Of a stretch of 64,000 nt of DNA, positions 20,781 to 29,474 are shown piece after piece. This DNA comes from Betaproteobacteria bacterium UBA5582 (GTDB lineage: Bacteria > Pseudomonadota > Gammaproteobacteria > Burkholderiales > Rhodocyclaceae). Within the stretch, counting starts at the first letter, position 1. Each line of letters begins with the position of its first letter. The notes under the pieces were generated by a model, which saw only the letters and a list, made by a program, of their open reading frames with translations, did not search any database and was not told the origin of the DNA. Made by a program: the position numbers and the translations under genes. The stretch lies in NCBI GenBank assembly GCA_002425245.1, contig DILW01000171.1:11429-75428 (forward strand), in the 5' to 3' direction.

Positions 20781-22760
20781 TTAGCTGTTCCCGTTTGAGA
20801 GGGATCCTGCCAAATTTCCCAACAGATGAGATGATCCTACGGAAACAACGCACTTGCTGTCGGCGTTTACCTTGATCCTCGATTCTACCTCCGAAGGCGC
20901 AACGCCCATCAAGTCTGCCAAAAATCGCCTGAGCTCATCCGTCGCAGGATAGATTGCCAGACGTGGTGGCATCACCGTGTGCCCTCGAATTGGAAAAATC
21001 CCCGCCTCCGCAAGAAGATTCCCCATTTTCTTGGAACTGGTCCGCAAACTTGCTGCGATATCACGCCGATACACATGAGCCTGCCGAAATCGCTCGACGT
21101 CCTCTATCCGCACGCGAGAGCCCAACTCCTTGTTGGTTCCTAGCTTTTCTGCAGAAACATAGCCATTCTGGCAAAGCCAGTAGGCCATCTGGTCCTTTAT
21201 GGCGAGATATCTAGCCATTTCCGGGATGCTCATCCAAGTCAGCTTTCCACTGTTCAGACCAGACCACCAATTTTTCAGCTGCGCGCGGTCGAATACCCAA
21301 CTGGATAAACCCACCGCTCCCACCAAAACAGATTGTGGTTTGATTTGTCCAGCCTTCACCGCGTCCACCAAGGTAGCCACCTGTTCAGTAGTCCAGGTCC
21401 AGTAGCGCAAGACGTGACCGAAGGCGACTTGTTCTTCCTCGGGGATCGTCACCACTGGCAAGCCGTCCGTCAAAGAAAGAATTTCATCCACCTCGTTCCT
21501 GGGCACACACCACGGCATCGGTCCTAGTCGAGCCACCCTCCGTGCAGTTGGAAACAAGAGTTTCAGCATGCGACGCATGCGCATCTTCCCTAGGCCCAGC
21601 ATCTCCATCGCCTTGCCCATTGTGATCTCGTTGTCGAGTTGAGTAAGGACCCAGTCCAACTGATCACGACGCACCACCATGAACCGCCGTCCAGTACTGC
21701 TGAACGACTCCTGCCCGTCCAAAAGACCATCCTGCACCATTGCGCGCAGCTTTTTAGGTGACACGCCGATTTCCCGAGCTGCAGCCTGTGCCGGAATCCA
21801 CTGAGCATTGGCGAGCAGTTGTTCAGCAAGACGATTGCGTTTGCTCAGCCCCCCTTTCCAATGCTGGCTCAGCCACTGCTCAAAGGCATCCCGAACAGGA
21901 ATGAAAGCACTCTCCGAAAGCCCCTTGTATAGATAGGTATGGGCCTGTTTGAAAACCCCCTTCAGACCGCTCTTCTGCCCTTCACCCAGTCCTTGCATCC
22001 TCGCCCACCCGTCCTGAAAGGCCAGAGGCCACTGGGCCAAGATTTCCGCAGCAAGCGAGGACACAGGCCAAGAGGCCTGCATCGAGAAAGCCTGCCGAAG
22101 TTTCAAGGGCTTCGGCCCAGAGATCGGGTCCATATAGCCACCCAAGAAACGGATCAAACGTTGCACCTGCTCGATGGTCATTCCTGCCAGGATGGGAAAA
22201 TCGTCACCGCCCTCCCGACCCAGTAACCGCATCTCCAGATATCCGGCCAAGCGTCGCACATTGTCTGGAGCGGCTTGAGGATATTCATGTCGGAGATCGG
22301 CGCCACAGGGGCACCGCAAGAGATGTTCCCTCCGCCAAGGAACTGCTTGTCCGCACGAGCTGCATTGGTCTACCAGCCAGACACCGTGTTGGGGGCAAGC
22401 ATCATGAAACATCAGCTCCCAGCCGGCCTTCCAAACAGGCTCCTCCATCAGGCAGAGGGGACAAAACCTCGCCTGGCGCTGATTCCAAACCCGCCCCTTG
22501 TCTTGAACCAGTTCTGCCATACGGTTGATATGAGCGTGAAGGTCTGGATCCAAGGTATGACTGGGCAACAAATGGTTCTGCCGCAGCCAACCCGGGTCAT
22601 AGCGAGCCCCCAGTTGCTTCAACTCATACAAACTCAGGCAATTGGCTTCGGCCAATCGCAGCATGTAGCCTTGGGGCCCTTCAGTACGGCTCGGCGCAGG
22701 CCGTACCAGGAGATGAGGGATCGAGAATGGGTCTGCAAAAGGGATTCTGTTCTTCGTCAT
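20781..22760 (-). CDS. tniQ: TniQ/TnsD-family target-selection protein of element A
   Basis: 659 residues. The N-terminal TniQ domain shows the family start (HLLVRPAPSRTEGPQGYMLR), a first zinc knuckle FCPLCLMEEPVWK with DACPQHG, and a second one (QCSSCGQ with RCPCGADL). The long C-terminal part contains several HTH-like modules (ISVSPKKLRAMVQDG; TMGKAMEMLGLGKM), as in TnsD-type proteins that read a fixed chromosomal site. The start abuts the tnsC stop. By position it probably reads the gyrB 3' end (inference). The coding region ends 48 bp from the transposon tip, so TnsB sites may overlap it. Confidence 0.92.
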   Translation of the reverse strand: MTKNRIPFADPFSIPHLLVRPAPSRTEGPQGYMLRLAEANCLSLYELKQLGARYDPGWLRQNHLLPSHTLDPDLHAHINRMAELVQDKGRVWNQRQARFCPLCLMEEPVWKAGWELMFHDACPQHGVWLVDQCSSCGQAVPWRREHLLRCPCGADLRHEYPQAAPDNVRRLAGYLEMRLLGREGGDDFPILAGMTIEQVQRLIRFLGGYMDPISGPKPLKLRQAFSMQASWPVSSLAAEILAQWPLAFQDGWARMQGLGEGQKSGLKGVFKQAHTYLYKGLSESAFIPVRDAFEQWLSQHWKGGLSKRNRLAEQLLANAQWIPAQAAAREIGVSPKKLRAMVQDGLLDGQESFSSTGRRFMVVRRDQLDWVLTQLDNEITMGKAMEMLGLGKMRMRRMLKLLFPTARRVARLGPMPWCVPRNEVDEILSLTDGLPVVTIPEEEQVAFGHVLRYWTWTTEQVATLVDAVKAGQIKPQSVLVGAVGLSSWVFDRAQLKNWWSGLNSGKLTWMSIPEMARYLAIKDQMAYWLCQNGYVSAEKLGTNKELGSRVRIEDVERFRQAHVYRRDIAASLRTSSKKMGNLLAEAGIFPIRGHTVMPPRLAIYPATDELRRFLADLMGVAPSEVESRIKVNADSKCVVSVGSSHLLGNLAGSLSNGNS

Positions 22761-23807
22761 TTAAGTACTTCCTTTGGCGAGATTCATGCCGAGCTTTCTG
22801 GCCACGGGGGAGCCGACGAGCTCTTGGCGGGTGTGTAGCTGAAATACCTCACCAGAACGGTCAAGGGGACGCAGCACCGACTCAGGATGGAAAGGATTGA
22901 GACGGTCAGGCACGTCCCGCCAGACCCGATTGCGAAATCCCGCCGCCAAAGCCGACAGATCAACCTTTTCCAACCCTTCGGCTGTAGCAACAGAAACAGC
23001 TCCTTCCAGAATCTTGATCACGTAGTCCATGAGGCCATAACTGCCCACATGGAAGCGTCGAGCCTGATTGCTTTCGTGCAGGGGTGTTTCCATAGGGATG
23101 GGCAGATAGGTCTCAAGCGCCTTGAGAACCCCGCGGAATTCCTGGAAATCATCCGCTTGGTCGAAGGCAAATGGGGCCACCCGTATCCGGGCAGAAAACC
23201 GCCTTGCCAGCTGCTCGTTACTGTTGACCACTGACTCAGCCGCCGGCAACCCACAAGCCACCATGCCCACCTGGGTGGCTTCCAGTAGATTCTTCAACCA
23301 GTCGGTAATGTCTCGGAACGCGTTAAGGCTGGGGGCATAGAAGAGATGCTGGAACTCATCGAGCAGCACGATTTCCACACCACACCGCCTAAACAGGTCA
23401 TGGATTCGCGCTGTCATTTCCGGCGCAGTACCACGGTGAGCCTTGGGGTACCCCATAGCTTCCAGAATGGCACTAGCCAAGCTACGGCTAGTCGGTGACG
23501 AGGGTACCGAGACCAGAAGTACGGGAATGTGCGTGCGCTCAGTCTCGTAAACCCTAGGGAAGCTCTCCAGATACGCCTCTACCATCGTGCTCTTTCCAGC
23601 CCCTGAGGGGCCAGAAAGTAACAGTCCGCCGCCAGCGTCGTACTTGCGACGGCGCACGTGCAACTCAGCCATAGCGTGCATCGCTTCACGGTAGCGCCGA
23701 TGTGGCAGGGGATCCAGGACCAACTTGAATCCTTGGACAGGAAGATGAGTAGGAATCTGGCCGTTTGGTGCCGATATATATCGCGCAAGGATGGTGACCG
23801 GATCCAT
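22761..23807 (-). CDS. tnsC: TnsC/TniB AAA+ transposition regulator of element A
   Basis: 348 residues. Walker A GPSGAGKST (66-74), Walker B VLLDEFQH (Asp150, Glu151), and an Arg-rich AAA+ lid region. TnsC oligomers on DNA link the TniQ-marked target to the TnsA/TnsB transposase. All ATPase motifs are intact here, unlike the copy in element B. It sits between tnsB (2-bp gap) and tniQ (immediately adjacent). Confidence 0.94.
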   Translation of the reverse strand: MDPVTILARYISAPNGQIPTHLPVQGFKLVLDPLPHRRYREAMHAMAELHVRRRKYDAGGGLLLSGPSGAGKSTMVEAYLESFPRVYETERTHIPVLLVSVPSSPTSRSLASAILEAMGYPKAHRGTAPEMTARIHDLFRRCGVEIVLLDEFQHLFYAPSLNAFRDITDWLKNLLEATQVGMVACGLPAAESVVNSNEQLARRFSARIRVAPFAFDQADDFQEFRGVLKALETYLPIPMETPLHESNQARRFHVGSYGLMDYVIKILEGAVSVATAEGLEKVDLSALAAGFRNRVWRDVPDRLNPFHPESVLRPLDRSGEVFQLHTRQELVGSPVARKLGMNLAKGST

Positions 23808-23809
23808 CG

Positions 23810-25774
23810 TTAGGCCACCTTTCTGACAACAGAAAAATCAGGCAATTCGTCATCGAGGCCCGATGGAAGCACCTCGGGTGGCTCTGATTTGCCCCTCTTA
23901 ACTGGCTTACGCGCCTCAGCCAACGGATCTTGACTGTGCAATACGGCCTCAGAGTCATGCATGGCAACTCTTGCGCCGATCTTCCGGTGCCCCATTTTCT
24001 TAGCCTTCAAGGCCTCCTGAATCAGGTCCTCAATTTCCGCCTTGGCCTGCAGCAACTGCTCCGATAAAACGTGATCGCCAAAGCGCTTACGGGCTTTCTC
24101 CCGCACAAGACGATGTATTTCCCGGGGCAAATCTTGAGCGTATGCCGCCAGCTTCGCCGGCACCTTCAAATATTCCTTAGTGACCGAATCGAAGACATGG
24201 ATGTGCGCGACCGTGTCCTCGTAGTATTTGAGCTGCACAGGAAGATTCTCACCTGTGCGCCGGCGCAAAACCTGCAGTTGCTCGGAGTTGTACTGGAGGC
24301 CATCAAGCTCGATTCCGTAGTGGAACAAGGTGCGCTTCGCTGGGATGCCGGTGATTACCTCCAATTGCTGAGGATGAACCGGCAACTCGATGATGCGACG
24401 ATCAGCAGAGAGTATCCATTGGTCGATGGGACGAGCACCGATGCCACGGTGAGTCGTGACGTTGTAGACCTCAACTACCCATTTGGTCAGAAGATGCACC
24501 AACGACTGCATGTCGATGACAGCCTTGTCTTCGGCAGGATAGTCTCCCCGCTCATCTACGGAACTGAATACAGTTCCAGGCAAGCGATGGATCAAGCCCA
24601 TATTCATGGTCCGGAAAAATCGCTCAATGGCACCCTTGTGCTGCGGCGTCTTTGAACCACAGAACAGCATTTGAATACCCATCTCCATGCACGAGGATTC
24701 CAAGGCCTCAGAGTGGAGGTCGGTGCCGTTATCCACGGCAATTAGTTCGGGGATGCCATGGGCAGGCCAGGATCCCTTGATATCTGGGAAGCGAGCTAAC
24801 CACTCATCTTTGGGCAGAATGGCCCGACGGAGGCACTGCAGAACGCCATGACTGGAAGGCGCGTTGAAGGAGATGTAAAACCCAACCACCATGCGCGAAT
24901 AGTGATCGATGGCCATGGTCAGCCAAGGCCGCCCCAATGGCAGCATCGTCAGACTATCAATGACAATCAGATCAAGGGGCGTGTGATCGATCTCAATGCG
25001 TTCGAGCACGCTGCCAACTTTCACATTCCCTAGCGCCGCCCGGTACTTTACGCGTGCCGCCTCGGCGCCTTCCCGTGCCTTGTCGACGAGATCTTGCTGA
25101 AGGTTGTCCAGCCAGCGGTAGATTGTGGCTCGAGCTGGCTTCCTGATCCGCTCATCGGCCGGCAAGCCATTGTTCACGCCATCGACACGCCGGAACACCT
25201 CTTCAACCACTTTGAGCTTCGGCAACTTCTGGTTGGTGAGATATACCGAAGCGATGACCTCCTCAAATATCTGATAGCGACGCTTGGCCCTCGGACCGGA
25301 AGAGGGTTTGTTCCGTGGGATGAGGCAAGTGACGCTCTTGGTCAGCCGGTATCGGCGCCACCAAGCCTGGACGGTTGAAGGTGCTGGGGGATAGTGATCC
25401 TCCAGCTCTCTGGCCGCGCCCTCAATAAGGGAGCGCCACCGACTCGAATGGTAGGGGTTAGCGTCGGGATTTAGTTTGTCCAAATAATGCTTGCGACGCT
25501 TGGCTTCCCGCTGCTGACTCTCGGGGTAAGTCCCCAGGTCACGGGGCACCGTGATGTAGATGGCGTCCTTACTAGATCCGATGGATGCCACGTCGATTTC
25601 CCATTCGTGCGACAACCACTTTTGGTGGAGTTCGGAATCGGTCAAGTTGAGAATTTCCCCCTTGTCCGATATCAGTTGGAGTTTGCCCGTTGCGAGACGG
25701 CGGGAAATCTCGTAGCCGATCTGCGTTACAACCTCCACCAAGCGCATGCCATGCTTAAAAGAGCAGCGTTGCAT
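23810..25774 (-). CDS. tnsB: TnsB DDE transposase of element A
   Basis: 654 residues with N-terminal DNA-binding helices and an RNase H-like core. The catalytic triad is seen as Asp263 (EIDHTPLD), Asp348 (IAVDNGTD) and Glu384 (KGAIERFF). TnsB binds the transposon ends and joins 3' ends to target DNA. Start ATG 25774 is set by AAGGAG 8 nt upstream; the coding region overlaps the end of tnsA by 20 bp. About two thirds identical by eye to the element B copy through the catalytic core. Confidence 0.95.
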   Translation of the reverse strand: MQRCSFKHGMRLVEVVTQIGYEISRRLATGKLQLISDKGEILNLTDSELHQKWLSHEWEIDVASIGSSKDAIYITVPRDLGTYPESQQREAKRRKHYLDKLNPDANPYHSSRWRSLIEGAARELEDHYPPAPSTVQAWWRRYRLTKSVTCLIPRNKPSSGPRAKRRYQIFEEVIASVYLTNQKLPKLKVVEEVFRRVDGVNNGLPADERIRKPARATIYRWLDNLQQDLVDKAREGAEAARVKYRAALGNVKVGSVLERIEIDHTPLDLIVIDSLTMLPLGRPWLTMAIDHYSRMVVGFYISFNAPSSHGVLQCLRRAILPKDEWLARFPDIKGSWPAHGIPELIAVDNGTDLHSEALESSCMEMGIQMLFCGSKTPQHKGAIERFFRTMNMGLIHRLPGTVFSSVDERGDYPAEDKAVIDMQSLVHLLTKWVVEVYNVTTHRGIGARPIDQWILSADRRIIELPVHPQQLEVITGIPAKRTLFHYGIELDGLQYNSEQLQVLRRRTGENLPVQLKYYEDTVAHIHVFDSVTKEYLKVPAKLAAYAQDLPREIHRLVREKARKRFGDHVLSEQLLQAKAEIEDLIQEALKAKKMGHRKIGARVAMHDSEAVLHSQDPLAEARKPVKRGKSEPPEVLPSGLDDELPDFSVVRKVA

Positions 25775-26396
25775 GGCGATCTCCTTCCGTAACAGAAACA
25801 AGCGTGTTGGGCGTGATCTCAGCAGCGAGATCACAGTAGAGATAACCTTGAGCCAAAAGCCGCTGCGTAACCTCAGCCCCGAGGATCATTTCCGAGGTGG
25901 CCAGAGTGATCGGCATTTGTCCAAGCAGGCGGACAAGTTCGGCTCGCATCGGCAATACCTCCGCCGTCAGCTTTGTTCGCACATAACTGAGCCGCCGTAA
26001 ATTGCTGCGCAGCGGCTCACGCTGGCATTCCAGCTCCGTAACGATGCGAAACTGGGTAGGTGTCTGCTTGTAGTGGCTAGCAATAGCTCGGTACTTCTCT
26101 GCAATCTTGGGTTTGCTGAGCTTCTTGGAGGGCTTAATTTCAAGATGGACGCGAGATCCATTAGATAGCAGAGCTTCAAAGTCCGGAAAGTAGGCTCGCA
26201 TCCGTTCCCCATCCCAGTAATGGATCAGAGCCGGTTGTTCTTGGTAGGACAAAACTCCTGGGGAGTATTCCAACAGAAGGACAACGTCCCCCTCCAAAAT
26301 CGATTCGCACTCGACCATCCGGCCGAGCTTCATGGACGGTATCCGCATCCGGAATCCCCGCCCGCTGCGGGTTAGCGCCTTTCGTGACAGCATCAT
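25755..26396 (-). CDS. tnsA: TnsA endonuclease of element A
   Basis: 213 residues. Restriction-enzyme-type fold with acidic residues near Glu29/Glu31, Asp72 (YFPDFE) and the E-x-K motif at 86-88 (HLEIKPS). TnsA cuts the 5' ends so that the element moves by cut-and-paste. The two adjacent ATGs at 26396/26393 follow GAGGAG; the longer frame to 26441 lacks this site. First gene of tnsABC-tniQ. Confidence 0.9.
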   Translation of the reverse strand: MMLSRKALTRSGRGFRMRIPSMKLGRMVECESILEGDVVLLLEYSPGVLSYQEQPALIHYWDGERMRAYFPDFEALLSNGSRVHLEIKPSKKLSKPKIAEKYRAIASHYKQTPTQFRIVTELECQREPLRSNLRRLSYVRTKLTAEVLPMRAELVRLLGQMPITLATSEMILGAEVTQRLLAQGYLYCDLAAEITPNTLVSVTEGDRHATLLF

Positions 26397-26453
26397 GCTT
26401 CTCCTCACGACCGGCGTAGAATCTCCCTGCGCCAGCCGCATGTCGTCAATAAT

Positions 26454-26501
26454 CGAGACAAAAAAGGACTCTCGATCAGTGCAAAACTGACCGTTGTCTC
26501 G
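26454..26501. promoter_or_regulatory. Inverted repeat CGAGACAA/TTGTCTCG upstream of tnsA
   Basis: Perfect 8-bp arms at 26454-26461 and 26494-26501, 58 bp upstream of the tnsA start. Candidate operator for one of the two XRE regulators. Element B has AAAACG-AC-CGTTTT in the equivalent place. Confidence 0.4.
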
Positions 26502-26521
26502 TGTAATCAGTGGGATAAGGC

Positions 26522-26617
26522 TTGACGCCCGAGATGGGGGAGGACGATACTTGGCTTGTCGATAGCGGTAGCGTCAGCTGCCCATCAAGGGGGCAAGCCT
26601 TTGTGCTTGCCCTTTTT
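26522..26617 (+). ncRNA. Candidate small RNA unit conserved in both transposons (copy A)
   Basis: On the plus strand, between tnsA and the XRE gene: -35-like TTGACG (26522-26527), an 18-bp spacer, -10-like GATACT (26546-26551), then a structured stretch, then the intrinsic terminator GGGCAAGC-N6-GCTTGCCC-TTTTT (26591-26617). The terminator overlaps the XRE stop codon and faces away from tnsA. The same layout is in element B with different loop sequence. Predicted transcript of about 60 nt, or longer if transcription starts further upstream. No similarity to a known RNA is claimed. Confidence 0.4.
26589..26617 (+). terminator. Intrinsic terminator, element A
   Basis: Eight-base-pair GC stem (26591-26598 with 26605-26612) and TTTTT on the plus strand. 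The reverse strand lacks a T run, so it ends plus-strand transcription. Confidence 0.7.
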
Positions 26618-27047
26618 ACATTTCAGGGGCCTCCTTTCTTTCGGAACAGAAGGCCCTAGCCTGCGCGGAGAGCTCGATTCCCGCTGTACAAAGCGACGCA
26701 GGCAAACGCAACGCGAGCCGGATGAGATATATCTGTTCAACGCGGAGTTGCCCTAGTTGTGCCTCTAACTCATGGAGCAAGCTGTATTCCTCTTCGCTCG
26801 CATGAAGCGGTAGCGTGATCTGGCGGCGCGACTCTGCCAGGGCAATTGTCAGTTCAACCCGTTCATCCTCATCCAAATCGAGGCCTCGAATCAGGCGCTC
26901 AACGAACGCGCGCCGAGGGGGACCCTTTTCGCCCCGCTCCAACGCAGACACATAGCTGGGCTCGTAGCCGAGACGATCAGCAACCTCCTTCTGCTTCAGG
27001 CCGCGCCGTTGCCGAAGCCGCCGAAGGCATAGAGAAAATGGGCTCAT
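26616..27047 (-). CDS. XRE-family regulator 1 of element A
   Basis: 143 residues with an N-terminal HTH (QKEVADRLGYEPSYVSALER) and a C-terminal helical region. Closely resembles the single XRE gene in front of tnsA in element B, including position and spacing, so it is the conserved regulator of the transposition operon. It follows the second XRE gene by 7 bp. Confidence 0.9.
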   Translation of the reverse strand: MSPFSLCLRRLRQRRGLKQKEVADRLGYEPSYVSALERGEKGPPRRAFVERLIRGLDLDEDERVELTIALAESRRQITLPLHASEEEYSLLHELEAQLGQLRVEQIYLIRLALRLPASLCTAGIELSAQARAFCSERKEAPEM

Positions 27048-27054
27048 TGGTTTC

Positions 27055-27438
27055 TTACAAGGCCACTTCTCGGAGCTTGGCGCACATCCCCTTCAGAAAA
27101 CGGGGTGGCACTGCATTTGCGTACCGGCGAATATCAGCAATGAGCACCTGAGCCTCTTCGGGAAGTTGCCCATCTTCTGGCGACATTCCTCGCTCAACAG
27201 CCGACTGGCGCTCAATCGCTACAACCTCGGGTTCGCTGACCTTCAACGCGTCGAGTAAGCGTCGAAGGGTCCCTTTTCGGGGAGGAGGACACTTGCTGTT
27301 CTCGATACTGCAGTAATAGCCCGCGGAAACACCGGCCTGAACAGCGACCATCGCCTGGGTGAGGTTCAATAGTTCGCGTTGCCGACGCAAGCGGGCGCCA
27401 ACGGTATCCACGAATGCGTTTGATTCTGACATATCCAT
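27055..27438 (-). CDS. XRE-family regulator 2 of element A
   Basis: 127 residues from ATG 27438, preceded by GGTGAGG. HTH at about 22-65 (LTQAMVAVQAGVSAGYYCSI) with the KCPPPRKGTL turn also seen in XRE regulators. No counterpart in element B. Forms a tight pair with regulator 1 and is divergent from the unknown gene at 27574. Possible roles: control of transposition, or of the cargo gene it faces. Confidence 0.85.
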   Translation of the reverse strand: MDMSESNAFVDTVGARLRRQRELLNLTQAMVAVQAGVSAGYYCSIENSKCPPPRKGTLRRLLDALKVSEPEVVAIERQSAVERGMSPEDGQLPEEAQVLIADIRRYANAVPPRFLKGMCAKLREVAL

Positions 27439-27573
27439 TTGCCTCACCACCCTCACGAAATTGCAGTCGCAAAAAAGCGTAGCGAGAGCAGGTTTGTTAT
27501 GGAAGGCAAAATCTTGGCAAACTGAACGGCACTTTTTGCTGGGCTCATTTAACTCTCGATTCATCAGGTCGAC

Positions 27574-28731
27574 GTGAAAGCATCCAGAAGCCCCTTGCCT
27601 TCCATCTCTTCGTTGCGCCTGAAGGTCGCCACGAACTGCTTCAAGCTCCAGTTGCTTGGAGAAGACCTTCACATCCCTGGAAACCCGCAAGTTTCAGCGG
27701 TTTTCGATGCACTGATGACTGCCGGATGCCAGCAGCTTCTTTCGGAGACGACCTGGAACAATTGGTTTTCTGACACTGACGTCGTACCGAAAATCGCCAA
27801 GCTCAAGGCATTGGACAAGTTCGCAGCAATTGCCATCCGTGAGCCAGAGCACCAAGGAGCCTCAACAGCCTCGTTCCGGGGAGAACCGTTCAGCACTTTG
27901 GTTCACGGCGGGTTGGTCAAGCATCTAACCGCACGAAGCTCAGCGAAGAAACTGCTGCCGGTTTTGCAGGCAAGAGCAATCGAATACGAACCCTTATCTC
28001 CCTTGCATCTTCACCTAGATGCAATGGAAATCGGGGGGCTCGCAGACAACTTTGGAGATATTCCCTGGACGACGGTGAAAGCGATCGGGGCCAAACGAAT
28101 CATGGACATCCTGACCGCCCGCTGGAGTCCCCGGCATGGAACGGTCTACGCCACCCTCTCGTCGGATATGCGGCTCAAATGGCAGGATGCCGGTGATGCA
28201 GAGCGCCAAACGATCCGGGCAAGTTTTGCCAAGATCAAGCCTGATTTGCTCCCATCTTTGATGGTGCAGGCGCCAAAACCAAACTGGGAGAAGGTCGGTA
28301 TCAGCGCAGACGTTAGCTCAACACATATCCACAAAGCGCTATTCTCTCTGGCGGCGGATTCCGAGTTTCTTGTTGCCGACCGCTTGGCTACTTGGTCGCT
28401 GGATTTAGCCACTGCGGCGCTCGCGATGCATGCGTACGCTTGGACGGATCGCTATACAACATTTGGCCACAGGATCACAGAAGAATTGATCTACTGGATG
28501 GCGTTCGATTCGCTTCTATTTGCGAACGACGCGCCAAGCTTTGACCAATTTGATGTAGGCCCTGCGATGGCTGCCAGCAACGCTGAATGGAGCAATGAAT
28601 CGGTTAAAACACTGCTTCTAGGCCGTGATACCTATCGCTCACTGCTTGAGTCGCTGGCAGTTTCTGCCGCTGAAATTCAATTGATTGCAATGCTGGGCGC
28701 AAAGGCGCATCCGCTCGTGTATTACCCCTAG
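27574..28731 (+). CDS. Uncharacterised 385-residue protein
   Basis: I do not recognise this family. GTG start at 27574. Mostly alpha-helical by eye, no signal peptide, membrane segment, nucleotide-binding loop or metal cluster. Features that can be described: an internal WSPRHGTVYATL stretch (about 188-199), an alanine-rich helical segment (ATWSLDLATAALAMHAYAWTD) and a short hydrophobic C-terminus (LGAKAHPLVYYP). It reads opposite to all neighbours, between the transposition module and the RM operon of element A, i.e. the first cargo position. Being alone and opposite-facing, it may be an independent cargo function. Confidence 0.7.
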   Translation: MKASRSPLPSISSLRLKVATNCFKLQLLGEDLHIPGNPQVSAVFDALMTAGCQQLLSETTWNNWFSDTDVVPKIAKLKALDKFAAIAIREPEHQGASTASFRGEPFSTLVHGGLVKHLTARSSAKKLLPVLQARAIEYEPLSPLHLHLDAMEIGGLADNFGDIPWTTVKAIGAKRIMDILTARWSPRHGTVYATLSSDMRLKWQDAGDAERQTIRASFAKIKPDLLPSLMVQAPKPNWEKVGISADVSSTHIHKALFSLAADSEFLVADRLATWSLDLATAALAMHAYAWTDRYTTFGHRITEELIYWMAFDSLLFANDAPSFDQFDVGPAMAASNAEWSNESVKTLLLGRDTYRSLLESLAVSAAEIQLIAMLGAKAHPLVYYP

Positions 28732-28754
28732 CAAGGAAGCTTGGAGAAGATAAT

Positions 28755-29474
28755 CTACGTCCGAGTCCAAGGCTGAGCGGCTAGTGGCAGCTCATTCAAC
28801 TCCGCCCGAGCCTCCCGCCAGCTCGGGTAATGCTTGTCCAGCAGATCGATGAACCGCTGGCTATGGGTGGGCTCGATCAGGTGCAGCATTTCATGCACCA
28901 CCACGTACTCCAACAGGTCCTTCGGTTTCTTGACCAGTTCCGTGTTCAGACGGATCGTGCCGGCCCGGTGATTGCAACCACCCCACTTGGTCTTCATCCG
29001 CTGCAGGAAGTAGGCGCTGACGGCAACGCCCAGCAGCGGCTGCCACTTTTGGATCAACGCAGGTATCGTCTGGTGCAGCAGCGAACGATGCCAGTCATGC
29101 ATGACCTCCTCGCGCTTTTCCGGTGAGCTACCGGGACGGATCGTCAGCGTGATGCGCCGGTGATCCAGCTTCACGCCTGGCTTGGCATCCTGCTCAACCA
29201 CAGAGAGCAGATAGCGCCGGCCCCACAGGTAATGACTTTCCCGCTCGACGAATTGGCGCGGCGTTTCCCGGGCCTGGGCTTGTAGCTTTTCCTGCTGGTC
29301 GCGTATCCAGCCGAGTTTGGAGATGGCGTAGGCGCGAGCAACTTCCAGGCGGGTGCTGGTCGGCGCAACCAGGGTGACGTGCCCGGCCGGCGGATGTACC
29401 GACAGGTGGACATTCTTGACCGCCTTGCGGGTGACCTCGATGGTCAGCTCGCCTAGCTGGATGCTTTCCGTCAC
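28755..29474 (-). CDS. YgjP/SprT-like metallopeptidase-fold protein in the RM operon
   Basis: 239 residues. DUF45-type zincin with VVHEMLHLIEPTHSQRF (HExxH plus a following His) at about 195-212, and the upstream KTKWGGCNHRAGTIRLN typical of the YgjP family. The start overlaps the hsdR stop by 4 bp, so it is cotranslated with the restriction enzyme. Genes of this family are often the last gene of type I RM operons; its role there is not established. Confidence 0.88.
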   Translation of the reverse strand: MTESIQLGELTIEVTRKAVKNVHLSVHPPAGHVTLVAPTSTRLEVARAYAISKLGWIRDQQEKLQAQARETPRQFVERESHYLWGRRYLLSVVEQDAKPGVKLDHRRITLTIRPGSSPEKREEVMHDWHRSLLHQTIPALIQKWQPLLGVAVSAYFLQRMKTKWGGCNHRAGTIRLNTELVKKPKDLLEYVVVHEMLHLIEPTHSQRFIDLLDKHYPSWREARAELNELPLAAQPWTRT

